Shown here piece by piece: positions 7,591-16,435 of a stretch of DNA of 64,000 nucleotides. The stretch covers positions 2,232,001-2,296,000 of the forward strand of contig NZ_CP032543.1 in assembly GCF_003610995.1 (NCBI RefSeq), in the 5' to 3' direction. Below the pieces are notes generated by a model. That model did no database searches. It worked only from the letters and a program-made list of their open reading frames with translations, and was not told where the DNA came from. Position 1 is the first letter of the stretch. Each line of letters opens with the position of its first letter. This stretch comes from Streptomyces griseus subsp. griseus. Lineage in GTDB: Bacteria; Actinomycetota; Actinomycetes; Streptomycetales; Streptomycetaceae. Both the position numbers and the translations under genes were made by a program.

Positions 7591-9030
7591 ATGACGTCGC
7601 AGACGACGCTGGCGGAGCCGGGGCACGAGCCCGGCGAGCCGGATCGGCCCGACTCCTCCGGCGGGCTTCAGGCCGGCCTGAAGAACCGCCACCTCTCGAT
7701 GATCGCGATCGGCGGTGTGATCGGCGCGGGCCTCTTCGTGGGCTCCAGCGCGGGTATCGCGGCCGCCGGTCCGGCGATCCTGCTCTCGTACGCGATGGTC
7801 GGCCTGATGGTCGTCCTCGTGATGCGGATGCTCGGTGAGATGGCCGCCGCCCGTCCCAGCTCCGGCTCCTTCTCCGCCTACGCCGACCAGGCGCTGGGCC
7901 GCTGGGCCGGTTTCTCCATCGGCTGGCTCTACTGGTTCTTCTGGGTCGTGGTGCTCGCCGTCGAGGCCACGGCCGGCGCCAAGATCCTGGAGAGCTGGAT
8001 CCCGGGCGTCCCGCAGTGGGCCTGGGCCCTGATCGTGATGGTCGTGCTGACCGCCACCAACCTGGTCTCGGTGGGCAGTTACGGCGAGTTCGAGTTCTGG
8101 TTCGCCGGGATCAAGGTCGTGGCGATCGGCGCGTTCGTCGTCGTCGGCCTGCTCGCCGTCTTCGGGTTCCTGCCCGGTTCGGACAACCCGGGGTCGGGTC
8201 TCGCCCATCTGACGGACAGCGGCGGGTTCTTCCCCGAAGGACCGGGGGCCATCCTGACCGGTGTGCTGATGGTGGTCTTCTCGTTCATGGGCAGCGAGAT
8301 CGTGACCCTGGCCGCCGGCGAGTCCTCGGACCCGCAGCGGGCCGTGTCCAAGGCCACCAACAGCGTGATCTGGCGTATCGCCGTCTTCTACCTGGGCTCC
8401 ATCTTCGTGGTGCTGACGCTGCTGCCGTGGAACGACCCCTCGATCCTGGAGAAGGGCAGCTATGTGGCCGCCCTCGACTCGATCGGCATCCCGCACGCCG
8501 GCCAGGTCATGGACTTCATCGTGCTGACGGCCGTGCTGTCCTGTCTCAACTCCGGCCTCTACACCGCCTCCCGGATGGCGTTCTCGCTCGGTGAGCGGGG
8601 CGATGCCCCGAAGTCCTTCGCCAAGGTCAACACGCGGGGGGTGCCGCAGGCGGCGATCCTGTCCTCGGTGGTCTTCGGCTTCGTGGCGGTGTTCTTCAAC
8701 TACCAGTGGCCCGACACGGTGTTCCAGTTCCTGCTGAACTCCTCGGGCGCGGTGGCGCTCTTCGTCTGGCTGGTCATCTGCTTCACCCAGCTGCGGATGC
8801 GCGGGATCATCCTGCGCGAGACCCCGGGCAAGCTGGTCGTCCGGATGTGGCTCTTCCCGTATCTGACCTGGGCCACGATCGCGATGATCTCCTTCGTCCT
8901 GGTCTACATGCTGACCGACGACACCGCCCGCGAGCAGGTCGTGCTGTCGCTGCTGGTGGCGGCGCTGGTGGTGGGCATCTCGCTGGTGCGCGAGGCGCGC
9001 AGCCGCAAGGCGGTCACTCCCGCCGAGTGA
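7591..9030 (+). CDS. Amino-acid permease, APC family (GabP/AnsP-like), copy 1
   Basis: 479 residues, 12 predicted membrane segments. It opens with LKNRHLSMIAIGGVIGAGLF, the APC (amino acid transporter) family signature; YGEFEFWFAGIKVVAI and GSEIVTLAAGES follow. It resembles GABA and aromatic amino-acid permeases. ATG 7591 is preceded by TTAGGA about 9 nt upstream, a weak ribosome site. First of three paralogues in the window (with 11324 and 12872). The substrate cannot be assigned from sequence. Confidence 0.88.
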   Translation: MTSQTTLAEPGHEPGEPDRPDSSGGLQAGLKNRHLSMIAIGGVIGAGLFVGSSAGIAAAGPAILLSYAMVGLMVVLVMRMLGEMAAARPSSGSFSAYADQALGRWAGFSIGWLYWFFWVVVLAVEATAGAKILESWIPGVPQWAWALIVMVVLTATNLVSVGSYGEFEFWFAGIKVVAIGAFVVVGLLAVFGFLPGSDNPGSGLAHLTDSGGFFPEGPGAILTGVLMVVFSFMGSEIVTLAAGESSDPQRAVSKATNSVIWRIAVFYLGSIFVVLTLLPWNDPSILEKGSYVAALDSIGIPHAGQVMDFIVLTAVLSCLNSGLYTASRMAFSLGERGDAPKSFAKVNTRGVPQAAILSSVVFGFVAVFFNYQWPDTVFQFLLNSSGAVALFVWLVICFTQLRMRGIILRETPGKLVVRMWLFPYLTWATIAMISFVLVYMLTDDTAREQVVLSLLVAALVVGISLVREARSRKAVTPAE

Positions 9031-9047
9031 CCGGTACGTGAGTGACG

Positions 9048-9066
9048 CGTGACTGTAGATGTCACG
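9048..9066. promoter_or_regulatory. Inverted repeat upstream of the FAD oxidoreductase
   Basis: CGTGAC-tgtagat-GTCACG is a perfect 6-bp inverted repeat with a 7-nt spacer, 60 bp before the start codon. It may be a regulator site; the spacing does not fit the Crp consensus. Confidence 0.35.
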
Positions 9067-9073
9067 TATTTCG

Positions 9074-9123
9074 GGGAGGCTCTCCTCCGTACCGCGAAAA
9101 GCGCGAGCGAAGGAGAGCCTCCC
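9074..9123 (+). promoter_or_regulatory. 5'-UTR hairpin that sequesters the ribosome binding site
   Basis: GGGAGGCTCTCCT (9074-9086) pairs perfectly over 13 bp with 9111-9123. The second arm contains the AAGGAGAG ribosome binding site of the gene starting at 9126. The 24-nt loop holds a further small hairpin around GAAAA. In the folded state the ribosome site is buried, so this looks like a translational control element or attenuator. Confidence 0.55.
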
Positions 9124-9125
9124 TC

Positions 9126-10460
9126 ATGGTTTCCGCATCCGCAGGGCATGCCGGACCCGCAGAACCCCCCACCTTCCAGACGGGCTTCCCGATCCGGCCC
9201 GACCGGCTGGTGGAGGCCGCCACGCCCGAGGACGTACGGCAGGCCGTGGCGTACGCCGGCGGGCGCGGGCTCCGGGTCTCCGCGCACGCCTCCGGCCACG
9301 GCCTCCCCGGCCCCGTCGAGGGCGGGGTCCTCATCGCCACCGCCGCCCTGGACTCCGTCGAGATCGACCCGGTCCGCCGCACCGCCCGGATCGGCGCGGG
9401 CGCGACCTGGGGCCGGGTGATCGAGGCGGCGGCCCCGCACGGTCTCGCCCCGCCCAACGGCTCCTCCCCCTCCGTGGGCGCCGTCTCCTCCACGCTGGGC
9501 GGCGGACTCGGCATCCTGGCGCGGGAGTTCGGGTACGCCGCCGACCACGTGCGCTCGCTGGACGTGGTGACCGCGGACGGCACCGCGCGCCGGGTCACGC
9601 CGGAGCGCGAGCCGGAGCTGTTCTGGGGGCTGCGCGGGGGCGGGCACCGGCTGGGGGTGGTGACCGGGCTGGAGATCGGGCTGGTGGCGGTGGAGCGGCT
9701 CTACGGCGGGTCGGTCGTCTTCGACGGGGCGTGGGCGGGCGAGGTGGTGCGCGGCTACCTGGGGTGGACGCGGACCGTGCCGGACACCGTGACGTCGTCG
9801 CTGGCCGCCCTCGTCTACCCGGCCATGCCCCAGCTGCCCGAGGAGTTGCGCGGCCGGTACGTGATCTCCGTGCGGGTGGCCTTCACGGGCGACGTGGCGG
9901 AGGGCGAGCGGCTGGTGGCCCCGCTGCGGGCGATCGGGTCGGCTGGTCCACGCGGCGCGACGGGCTCCGCGGTCCTGTCGGACTCGCTGCGGGAGATGCC
10001 GTACACCGAGAGCCACACCATCCACAGCGACCCGCCGTTCCCGCACGCGTACTACGGGGACAGTGCGGTGCTCGGCGAGCCGGACGCGGAGCGGACCGTA
10101 CGCGCCTTCGAACTGGCCGGGCCCCGGGCGCCGATGATGACCGTGGTGCAGTTCAACCACCTGGGCGGGGCGCTGGCCGCGCGGCCGGAGGTGCCCAGCG
10201 CCGTGCCGTACCGCGACGCCCGGTTCCTGCTGCGGCTGCTGTCGCCGCTGGACGGTACGGAGGTGGGCGCGGTGCGCGCGCTGTACGGGGAGGTGGGGCG
10301 GGTGCTGGAGCCGGCCGTCCTGGGGCGGTCGCTGAACTTCGCCTTCGGCGGCGGGGACCGTACCGCCGGTTTCCATGAGCCGGAAACGGCGAAGAGGCTC
10401 GCCGGTCTGGTCTCCCAGTACGATCCGGCGGGCCTCTTCGGGGGCCCGTACGGGGCCTGA
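9126..10460 (+). CDS. FAD-binding oxidoreductase, berberine-bridge (FAD_binding_4/BBE) type
   Basis: 444 residues from ATG 9126, chosen for the AAGGAG site 7-9 nt upstream. The N-terminal PP-loop FAD domain has VSAHASGHGLPGP, where the His is in the position that binds FAD covalently in this family, then NGSSPSVGAVSSTLGGGLGILAREFGYAADH. The C terminus ends in a BBE-like substrate segment (FAFGGG...YDPAGLFGG). These enzymes oxidise sugars, alcohols or secondary metabolites with O2. No Tat or Sec signal is visible, so it is cytoplasmic. Its translation start lies in the hairpin at 9074-9123. Substrate unknown. Confidence 0.85.
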   Translation: MVSASAGHAGPAEPPTFQTGFPIRPDRLVEAATPEDVRQAVAYAGGRGLRVSAHASGHGLPGPVEGGVLIATAALDSVEIDPVRRTARIGAGATWGRVIEAAAPHGLAPPNGSSPSVGAVSSTLGGGLGILAREFGYAADHVRSLDVVTADGTARRVTPEREPELFWGLRGGGHRLGVVTGLEIGLVAVERLYGGSVVFDGAWAGEVVRGYLGWTRTVPDTVTSSLAALVYPAMPQLPEELRGRYVISVRVAFTGDVAEGERLVAPLRAIGSAGPRGATGSAVLSDSLREMPYTESHTIHSDPPFPHAYYGDSAVLGEPDAERTVRAFELAGPRAPMMTVVQFNHLGGALAARPEVPSAVPYRDARFLLRLLSPLDGTEVGAVRALYGEVGRVLEPAVLGRSLNFAFGGGDRTAGFHEPETAKRLAGLVSQYDPAGLFGGPYGA

Positions 10461-10466
10461 GCGGGG

Positions 10467-11060
10467 TCAGCCCCGGCGGCCGAGGAGCTTCCAGGTGGCG
10501 GGCAGGGCGCCCATGGCCAGGGCCGCCTTGAGGGCGTCGCCGATGAGGAACGGGACGAGCCCGGCCGCGACGGCGGCGCTCAGGGACATGCCGGTGGCGA
10601 GTGCCAGGTAGGGCACGCCGACGGCGTAGATGATCGCGGAGCCGGCCGCCATCGTGCCCGCCGTGCGGAGCACCGAGCGGTCACCGCCCCGGCGGGCGAG
10701 GGCGCCGACGACGGTGGCGGCGAGCAGCATCCCGAGGACGTAGCCCAGGGACGGCATCGCGTAGCCGGAGGTGCCCTCGGCGAACCACGGCATGCCGGCC
10801 ATGCCGACGAGCGCGTACACCGCGAGGGAGAGGAAGCCGCGGCGGGCGCCGAGCGCGGTGCCGATGAGGAGCGCGGCGAAGGTCTGACCGGTGACGGGGA
10901 CCGGGGAGCCGGGGACCGGGACGGCGATCTGGGCCGCGATGCCGGTGAGAGCGGCGCCGCCCAGCACGAGGGCCGCGTCCACGGCGTAGCGGTGCCGGGC
11001 TGCGGGCAGCAGGTCGGCGAGGACCGCTCCGGAACGGACGGGGGCGGCAGCAGTGCTCAT
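10467..11060 (-). CDS. bioY: Biotin transporter substrate-binding S component BioY
   Basis: 197 residues from ATG 11060, six hydrophobic segments. VPGSPVPVTGQTFAALLIG and the glycine-rich second half (LGYVLGMLLAATVVG) match BioY, the biotin-specific S component of ECF transporters. No bioM or bioN genes are adjacent, so it either works alone or uses a shared ECF module encoded elsewhere. It is convergent with the FAD oxidoreductase, with only 6 bp between. The 263 bp upstream (11061-11323), shared with the divergent permease, show no biotin-repressor site that I can recognise. Confidence 0.9.
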   Translation of the reverse strand: MSTAAAPVRSGAVLADLLPAARHRYAVDAALVLGGAALTGIAAQIAVPVPGSPVPVTGQTFAALLIGTALGARRGFLSLAVYALVGMAGMPWFAEGTSGYAMPSLGYVLGMLLAATVVGALARRGGDRSVLRTAGTMAAGSAIIYAVGVPYLALATGMSLSAAVAAGLVPFLIGDALKAALAMGALPATWKLLGRRG

Positions 11061-11323
11061 CGGGACTCCGCGGGTGAGGGCAGGCAGGTGGGGTGGGACT
11101 GCTGCCGACGTTAGCCCAGCGGTGAACGACCGATCACCATCAGCCGCCCACAAAGCGGTGGTTGGCGGGTTGGTGGGGTTCGCACAAAGGCCGCCACGCA
11201 ATCACCTCTGGGCGTGATGCTCGTCACGGAGGTGAGGCGGTAGGTGGTCCGTTTTGGCGGGAGGGGGATCCCGGCCGCAGACTGTAGGTTCCCCATAAAT
11301 GATCCGAGAGTGACCCGCACACC

Positions 11324-12751
11324 ATGCACGAGGCTCCCGCCACCCCGCCCGAGGTTCCCACGCCCCCCGCAGAGCCCCTCGAACACGGGCTGGAACAACG
11401 TCATCTCACGATGCTGGGGCTCGGCGGGGTGATCGGGGCCGGGCTGTTCGTCGGGTCAGGTGCCGGGATCGCTGTGGCGGGGCCCGCCATCGTCGTCTCG
11501 TATCTGATCGCGGGGGCGCTCGCGATGCTGGTGATGCGGATGCTCGGCGAGATGTCCGCCGCGATGCCCGCCTCCGGCTCCTTCTCCGTGCACGCGGAGC
11601 GGGCGCTCGGGCGGTGGGCCGGGTTCAGCGTCGGCTGGCTGTACTGGTTCCTGCTGGTCGTGGTCCTCGCCGTGGAGGCGACGGCCGCCGCGCGGATCGC
11701 CCATGGGTGGGTGCCGGCGGTCGAACCGTGGGCGTGGGTGCTGCTGTTCATGGTCGTGTTCACCGCCGCCAATCTGACGGCGGTGAAGAACTTCGGCGAG
11801 TTCGAGTTCTGGTTCGCCTCCCTGAAGGTCGGCGCGATCGTCGTCTTCCTGGGACTCGGCGTGCTGGCGGTCCTCGGATGGCTGCCGGACACCGACCCGG
11901 TCGGGATGACCAACCTGAGCGGGCAGGGAGGCTTCCTGCCGAACGGCTGGAGCGGGGTTGTCGCGGGTGTGCTGACCGTGGTCTTCGCCTTCGGCGGCCT
12001 GGAGGTCGTCACCATCGCCGCCGCCGAGACGGACGACCCGGCGCGCGCGGTGGGACGGGCGGTGCGCAGCGCCGTGGTGCGCATCCTCTTCTTCTACGTC
12101 GGCTCCATGCTGGTCATCGTGACCGTGCTGCCGTGGACCGCCCAGCAGGCCGGGCTGAGCCCGTATGTGAAGGTGCTGGACTCGATCGGGGTGCCGTCCG
12201 CCGGGCAGATCATGAACATCGTGGTGTTCGTGGCGCTTCTCTCGGCACTCAACGCCAATCTGTACGGGTCCTCTCGGATGGTGTTCTCGCTGGCGGAGCG
12301 CGGGGAGGCGCCGCGCGGGCTGCTGAAGGTGTCCCGCAGGCCCGGGTCGGAGGGCGGGGTTCCGCGGCGGGCCGTGCTGGCGTCGGTGGCCTTCGGCTTC
12401 GTCTCCGTCCTGCTCAATCTGGTCTGGCCGGACACGGTGTTCCTCTACATGCTCAACTCGGTCGGCGCGGTGCTGCTGTTCGTCTGGGCGCTGATCGCCG
12501 CCTCCCAACTGCGGCTGCGCGCCCGGCTGGAGCGGGAGGCGCCGGGGGCGCTGTCGCTGCGGATGTGGTGCTTCCCGTATCTGACCTGGCTGACGCTGGC
12601 GGGGCTGCTGGGGGTGCTGCTGCTGATGCTGACGGACGCCGACGCGCGGCCGCAGGTGCTGTGGTCGGCGGGGGCGACGGCGCTGGTACTGCTGGTGGCG
12701 GTGGGGCGTCAGTGGCGGGAGGGCAAGGGGGCGGCTCCTGCCGACCGGTAG
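11324..12751 (+). CDS. Amino-acid permease, APC family, copy 2
   Basis: 475 residues. LEQRHLTMLGLGGVIGAGLF and FGEFEFWFASLKVGAI align directly with copies 1 and 3; 12 membrane segments are evident. ATG 11324 lacks a strong ribosome site (GAGAGTGA about 12 nt upstream). The N-terminal 23 residues before the shared core are Pro-rich and differ from the other copies, as expected for an old duplication. It is divergent from bioY, and 54 bp separate its stop from the ORF of copy 3. Confidence 0.87.
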   Translation: MHEAPATPPEVPTPPAEPLEHGLEQRHLTMLGLGGVIGAGLFVGSGAGIAVAGPAIVVSYLIAGALAMLVMRMLGEMSAAMPASGSFSVHAERALGRWAGFSVGWLYWFLLVVVLAVEATAAARIAHGWVPAVEPWAWVLLFMVVFTAANLTAVKNFGEFEFWFASLKVGAIVVFLGLGVLAVLGWLPDTDPVGMTNLSGQGGFLPNGWSGVVAGVLTVVFAFGGLEVVTIAAAETDDPARAVGRAVRSAVVRILFFYVGSMLVIVTVLPWTAQQAGLSPYVKVLDSIGVPSAGQIMNIVVFVALLSALNANLYGSSRMVFSLAERGEAPRGLLKVSRRPGSEGGVPRRAVLASVAFGFVSVLLNLVWPDTVFLYMLNSVGAVLLFVWALIAASQLRLRARLEREAPGALSLRMWCFPYLTWLTLAGLLGVLLLMLTDADARPQVLWSAGATALVLLVAVGRQWREGKGAAPADR

Positions 12752-12871
12752 GCGGGTGTGCACCTTGCGTGAGCCTCGTGCCCGTATAGCGGACACCCGT
12801 TCCTTGTGAGCGGTGCGGATGTCCAGACTGTGGGTTCGTCCCCCGTCTCAGCTAGCGAACAGAGCTTGTCC

Positions 12872-14314
12872 ATGTCTCGGACCTCCGCGTCTCCCCCCAC
12901 CGCTGACTCCGCGGCCTCCACCGGACCCTCGACGGACTCCGCGCTCACCCACGGCCTCAAACAGCGCCACCTCTCGATGATCGCCCTCGGCGGGGTCATC
13001 GGCGCCGGGCTCTTCGTGGGCTCCGGGGCCGGGATCGCCGCCGCCGGGCCCTCGATCGTCGTCGCGTACGCGCTCTCCGGGCTGCTCGTCATGATGGTGA
13101 TGCGCATGCTCGGCGAGATGTCCGCCGCCAACCCGGCCTCCGGCTCCTTCTCCGTGCACGCCGAACGGGCGATCGGCCCCTGGGCCGGGTTCACCGCCGG
13201 CTGGTCCTTCTGGTTCCTGCTCTGCGTGGCCGTCGGCCTGGAGGGCATCGGTGCCGCCCAGATCGTCAGCGGCTGGCTGCCCGGGACACCGGAGTGGGCG
13301 TGGGTCGCCCTGTTCATGGTGGTCTTCCTGGGGACGAACCTGGCGGCCGTGAAGAACTTCGGTGAGTTCGAGTTCTGGTTCGCCGCGCTGAAGGTCATCG
13401 CGATCACCCTGTTCCTGGTGCTCGGCCTGCTCGCGATCCTCGGCGTGCTCCCGGACACGGACGCGCCCGGCCTGACCAACCTCACCGGCGTTGGGGGCTT
13501 CCTGCCCAAGGGCATGGACGGCTTCATCATCGGGCTCCTCGCCTCCGTCTTCGCGTACGGCGGTCTGGAGACGGTCACCATCGCCGCCGCCGAGTCGGAG
13601 AACCCGGTGCAGGGCGTCGCGAAGGCGGTCCGTACGGCGATGTGGCGCATCGCGGTCTTCTACATCGGCTCCATGGCCGTCATCGTCACCCTGGTCCCGT
13701 GGGACAACCCGAAAGTCGCCGAGGTCGGCCCCTTCTACGCGATGCTGGACCACCTCGGCATCGGCGGTGCCGCCCAGATCATGAACGTGGTCATCCTCAT
13801 CGCGCTGCTCTCCGCGATGAACGCCAACATCTACGGCGCCTCGCGGATGGCCCGGTCCCTGGTCGCCCGGGGCCAGGGACCGGCGCTGCTCGGCAGGATC
13901 TCGTCCGGGGTGCCGCGCAACGCGGTGCTGTTCTCGTCGGTGTTCGGCTTCCTGTGCGTGCTGCTCAGCTACTGGCGACCGGACGACGTGTTCCCCTGGC
14001 TGCTGAACATGATCGGCGCGGTGATCCTGGTCGTGTGGATCTTCATCGCCGTCTCGCAGCTGATCCTGCGCCGCCGCACCGAGCGCGAGGCCCCTGCGAA
14101 GCTGGTCGTACGGATGTGGCTCTTCCCGGTCCTCACCATCGTCGCGCTCGCGGGCATGGCGGCCATCTTCCTGCTGATGCTGCGCCAGCCGGACACCCGC
14201 GACCAGCTACTGGCCACGGGTGCGCTGACAGTGGTGCTGATCGGTATCGGTGCCGTACGTCAGCGGCGGCGCCGGGGCGAGGACGCGGCGGAGATCCCGG
14301 CGCAGCGGAAGTAG
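12872..14314 (+). CDS. Amino-acid permease, APC family, copy 3
   Basis: 480 residues from ATG 12872, chosen because it gives an N terminus of the same size as copy 2; a GTG at 12806 in frame would add 22 residues but has no ribosome site either. The core LKQRHLSMIALGGVIGAGLF and FGEFEFWFAALKVIAI are nearly identical to copies 1 and 2. It ends in a basic tail (RQRRRRGEDA). It may be co-transcribed with copy 2. Confidence 0.87.
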   Translation: MSRTSASPPTADSAASTGPSTDSALTHGLKQRHLSMIALGGVIGAGLFVGSGAGIAAAGPSIVVAYALSGLLVMMVMRMLGEMSAANPASGSFSVHAERAIGPWAGFTAGWSFWFLLCVAVGLEGIGAAQIVSGWLPGTPEWAWVALFMVVFLGTNLAAVKNFGEFEFWFAALKVIAITLFLVLGLLAILGVLPDTDAPGLTNLTGVGGFLPKGMDGFIIGLLASVFAYGGLETVTIAAAESENPVQGVAKAVRTAMWRIAVFYIGSMAVIVTLVPWDNPKVAEVGPFYAMLDHLGIGGAAQIMNVVILIALLSAMNANIYGASRMARSLVARGQGPALLGRISSGVPRNAVLFSSVFGFLCVLLSYWRPDDVFPWLLNMIGAVILVVWIFIAVSQLILRRRTEREAPAKLVVRMWLFPVLTIVALAGMAAIFLLMLRQPDTRDQLLATGALTVVLIGIGAVRQRRRRGEDAAEIPAQRK

Positions 14315-14333
14315 GCGGTCCGGGGCGCGGTGG

Positions 14334-16205
14334 TCACAGCAGAAGCAGTACCGCCGCGCCCCACAGCACCGACACGGCCACCAGCGGCGGCCCGACCGGC
14401 GTGCCCTGCCGGGCCGTCGGCGCCTCCTCGGTGGGCCGCAGCTCCGGCCGGAGCACCAGCGCCCGCGCCTCCCCGGCGGCGCGCACCGCGTACGGCTCGC
14501 GGCCCAGCCGGCGCTCCAGCCACGGCCAGCCGGTGGGCGACAACTCGACGTCGGGGTGGCCCTCGCCCGTGCCGACGCGGATGCCGTCACCGGCATCGCG
14601 TACGGAGGTGATCGCGTCCCACGCGACCCGCCGCACGCGCCATGCCCCGGTCACCCAGAGCCCGTCGCGGTCGGCGGTGATCCGCCAGGTGAGCGCCGTC
14701 GCCACCGCCGAGACCAGCCACGGCAGGCCCAGCGGCAGCCACCACCAGTGCCACGAGGGCCCGTCGTCGACCATGGCCCAGATGCCGCCGCCCTGCACCA
14801 CCAGCAGGCCGAGGCCCACCACACCGCGCGAGAAGCCGTGCGCCTTCCACACCCGCAGGCCCGTGCCGGGCGTCATGGCGGCGACGACCTCCTCCAGGGG
14901 CCGCTGCACGTTCTTCCGCCTGGGGCGCCCGGGTCGGCGCGTCACCGGCCCCGGGGCGGCCGGCTTCACCGCGGTGACGCTGCACTCGACCACCACCTCG
15001 GGCTCGTCCGCGTCGAGGCGTGCGGCGAGGGCGACTTCGGCACCGGCGTAGGGGACGCCGTACAGGACGCCCTCCCGCAGCGGCGGGGGCGGGTCGTCGC
15101 CGGAGAGGATCTGCCGGACCTTGGTGAGGTCGACGGGGTCCGCCGCCCGGCCGTCGCCGTCCTCCTCCTCGTCCTCCTCGAAGGCGTGCAAGGAGTGGAA
15201 GTGCAGGATCGGCCGGAGGGCCTCCGGGTCGTCGGCCGCGAAGACCCAGGTACGCCCGTCCTCGTGGTCCTCGCGCACCAGCACGCGCAGCACCGGCAGC
15301 GGCCGGCGCCGCAGCCGCGCCGAACGCGTCCGCCCGTCCACGGCGTTGGCGAAGAACGCCAGCGCGGCGGCGGTGCCGATCAGCGCCAGCAGCTCCCAGC
15401 CGACCGCGTCGTACGGCTCCGCGACCAGCGCGGCCCAGTCGCCGTCCACCACGATCCCGACCCTGCTGTCCACGGGGAAGTCCTCGGGGACGGCCGTCGC
15501 GAAGCGGTGGGTCCGCTCCTCGGCCAGCACCTTCAGGATGTCGTTGCCGTCGTCGTCCTCCTCATGGGCCACGACCCGGCCGGTCAGGTGCGTGGCGCCG
15601 GCGGCCCGCTCCTCGTACGCGTCGGCGAGCTGCTGGGCCTGCCAGTAGCCGAACCCGGCGACGGCGAGCATCAGCACGGCCAGGCCGAAGGAGAACCGGC
15701 CCCGGCGGAACGTCCGCGCGGCGGCGGGCAGCGGCTGTTCGACCGGCCCGGCCGCCTCCAGGGCCAGCGCCCGCTGCCGCCCGGCGAGGGTGAGCCGGTG
15801 GACGATCCCGGCGGTGGTGAACGCGGCGGACAGCGGGTAGGCCAGCGCGTACGGCTCGCCGAACGACGCGGTGAAGCCGCCGTCCTCCGCGAACCCCACC
15901 AGCCCGGCCGCCAGCCCCACGAGGGCGAGCCGGGGCTGCCGCCACACCCAGTACGGGGTCAGCACCAGCACGACCATCATCCCGAGCCCCGGCCAGTCGG
16001 TGCCGCACGGCTCGGCGGACGTACAGGGGGCGACGGGTGACGCCGCCATGTACCAGACCATCGAGACGACCAGCGGCAGCACCGCCCGGAGCGGGTGCGC
16101 CCACCGGGCGGGCACGGCGCCGAGCCAGCGCTGGGCATCGGGGGTCCGCCAGGCGGCGGTGCCGGAGGGTATGTGTTCGGCGGGCAGCGGGACGGGACTG
16201 TTCAC
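14334..16205 (-). CDS. Large membrane protein with C-terminal bacterial PH-like domain, function unknown
   Basis: 623 residues. Hydrophobic segments lie around 40-55, 70-105, 115-135 and 175-190, then 265-285, 465-510 and the extreme C terminus. The central soluble part is acidic (EEDEEEDGDG near residue 345). The segment near 510-560 (ITADRDGLWVTGAWRVRRVAWDAITSVRDAGDGIRV) has the pattern of bacterial PH domains. No enzyme motif is visible. Similar proteins occur in Streptomyces as uncharacterised PH-domain proteins. It is divergent from the glycerophosphodiesterase; the 230-bp gap has no clear operator. Confidence 0.75.
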   Translation of the reverse strand: MNSPVPLPAEHIPSGTAAWRTPDAQRWLGAVPARWAHPLRAVLPLVVSMVWYMAASPVAPCTSAEPCGTDWPGLGMMVVLVLTPYWVWRQPRLALVGLAAGLVGFAEDGGFTASFGEPYALAYPLSAAFTTAGIVHRLTLAGRQRALALEAAGPVEQPLPAAARTFRRGRFSFGLAVLMLAVAGFGYWQAQQLADAYEERAAGATHLTGRVVAHEEDDDGNDILKVLAEERTHRFATAVPEDFPVDSRVGIVVDGDWAALVAEPYDAVGWELLALIGTAAALAFFANAVDGRTRSARLRRRPLPVLRVLVREDHEDGRTWVFAADDPEALRPILHFHSLHAFEEDEEEDGDGRAADPVDLTKVRQILSGDDPPPPLREGVLYGVPYAGAEVALAARLDADEPEVVVECSVTAVKPAAPGPVTRRPGRPRRKNVQRPLEEVVAAMTPGTGLRVWKAHGFSRGVVGLGLLVVQGGGIWAMVDDGPSWHWWWLPLGLPWLVSAVATALTWRITADRDGLWVTGAWRVRRVAWDAITSVRDAGDGIRVGTGEGHPDVELSPTGWPWLERRLGREPYAVRAAGEARALVLRPELRPTEEAPTARQGTPVGPPLVAVSVLWGAAVLLLL

Positions 16206-16435
16206 GAGCGCATTATGGCCAGGGGCGCGGCCCGGGGCCGGTCAGGGGCCGGAGTTCACGGTTCCGGTACGGGTACCGGGCGCGGTTCGGTCGCGGGGGC
16301 CGGGTACCGCTCCCCACGCGTGCTCGGCGCGGCCCGGAAACACGTGGGCTGCCCGACACCGCAGGGTCGGGTGCCGTACGCCGGGAGGTCATCCGGCCTC
16401 GCTTCCGTGGTGGTTCCGCCACCCGAGGAGCTGTC

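Noticed and set aside
9048..9066. Possible Crp site (GTGAC ... GTCAC)
   Set aside because: The spacer is 7 nt between the 5-mers, which does not fit the TGTGA-N6-TCACA geometry. Kept only as an unassigned inverted repeat.
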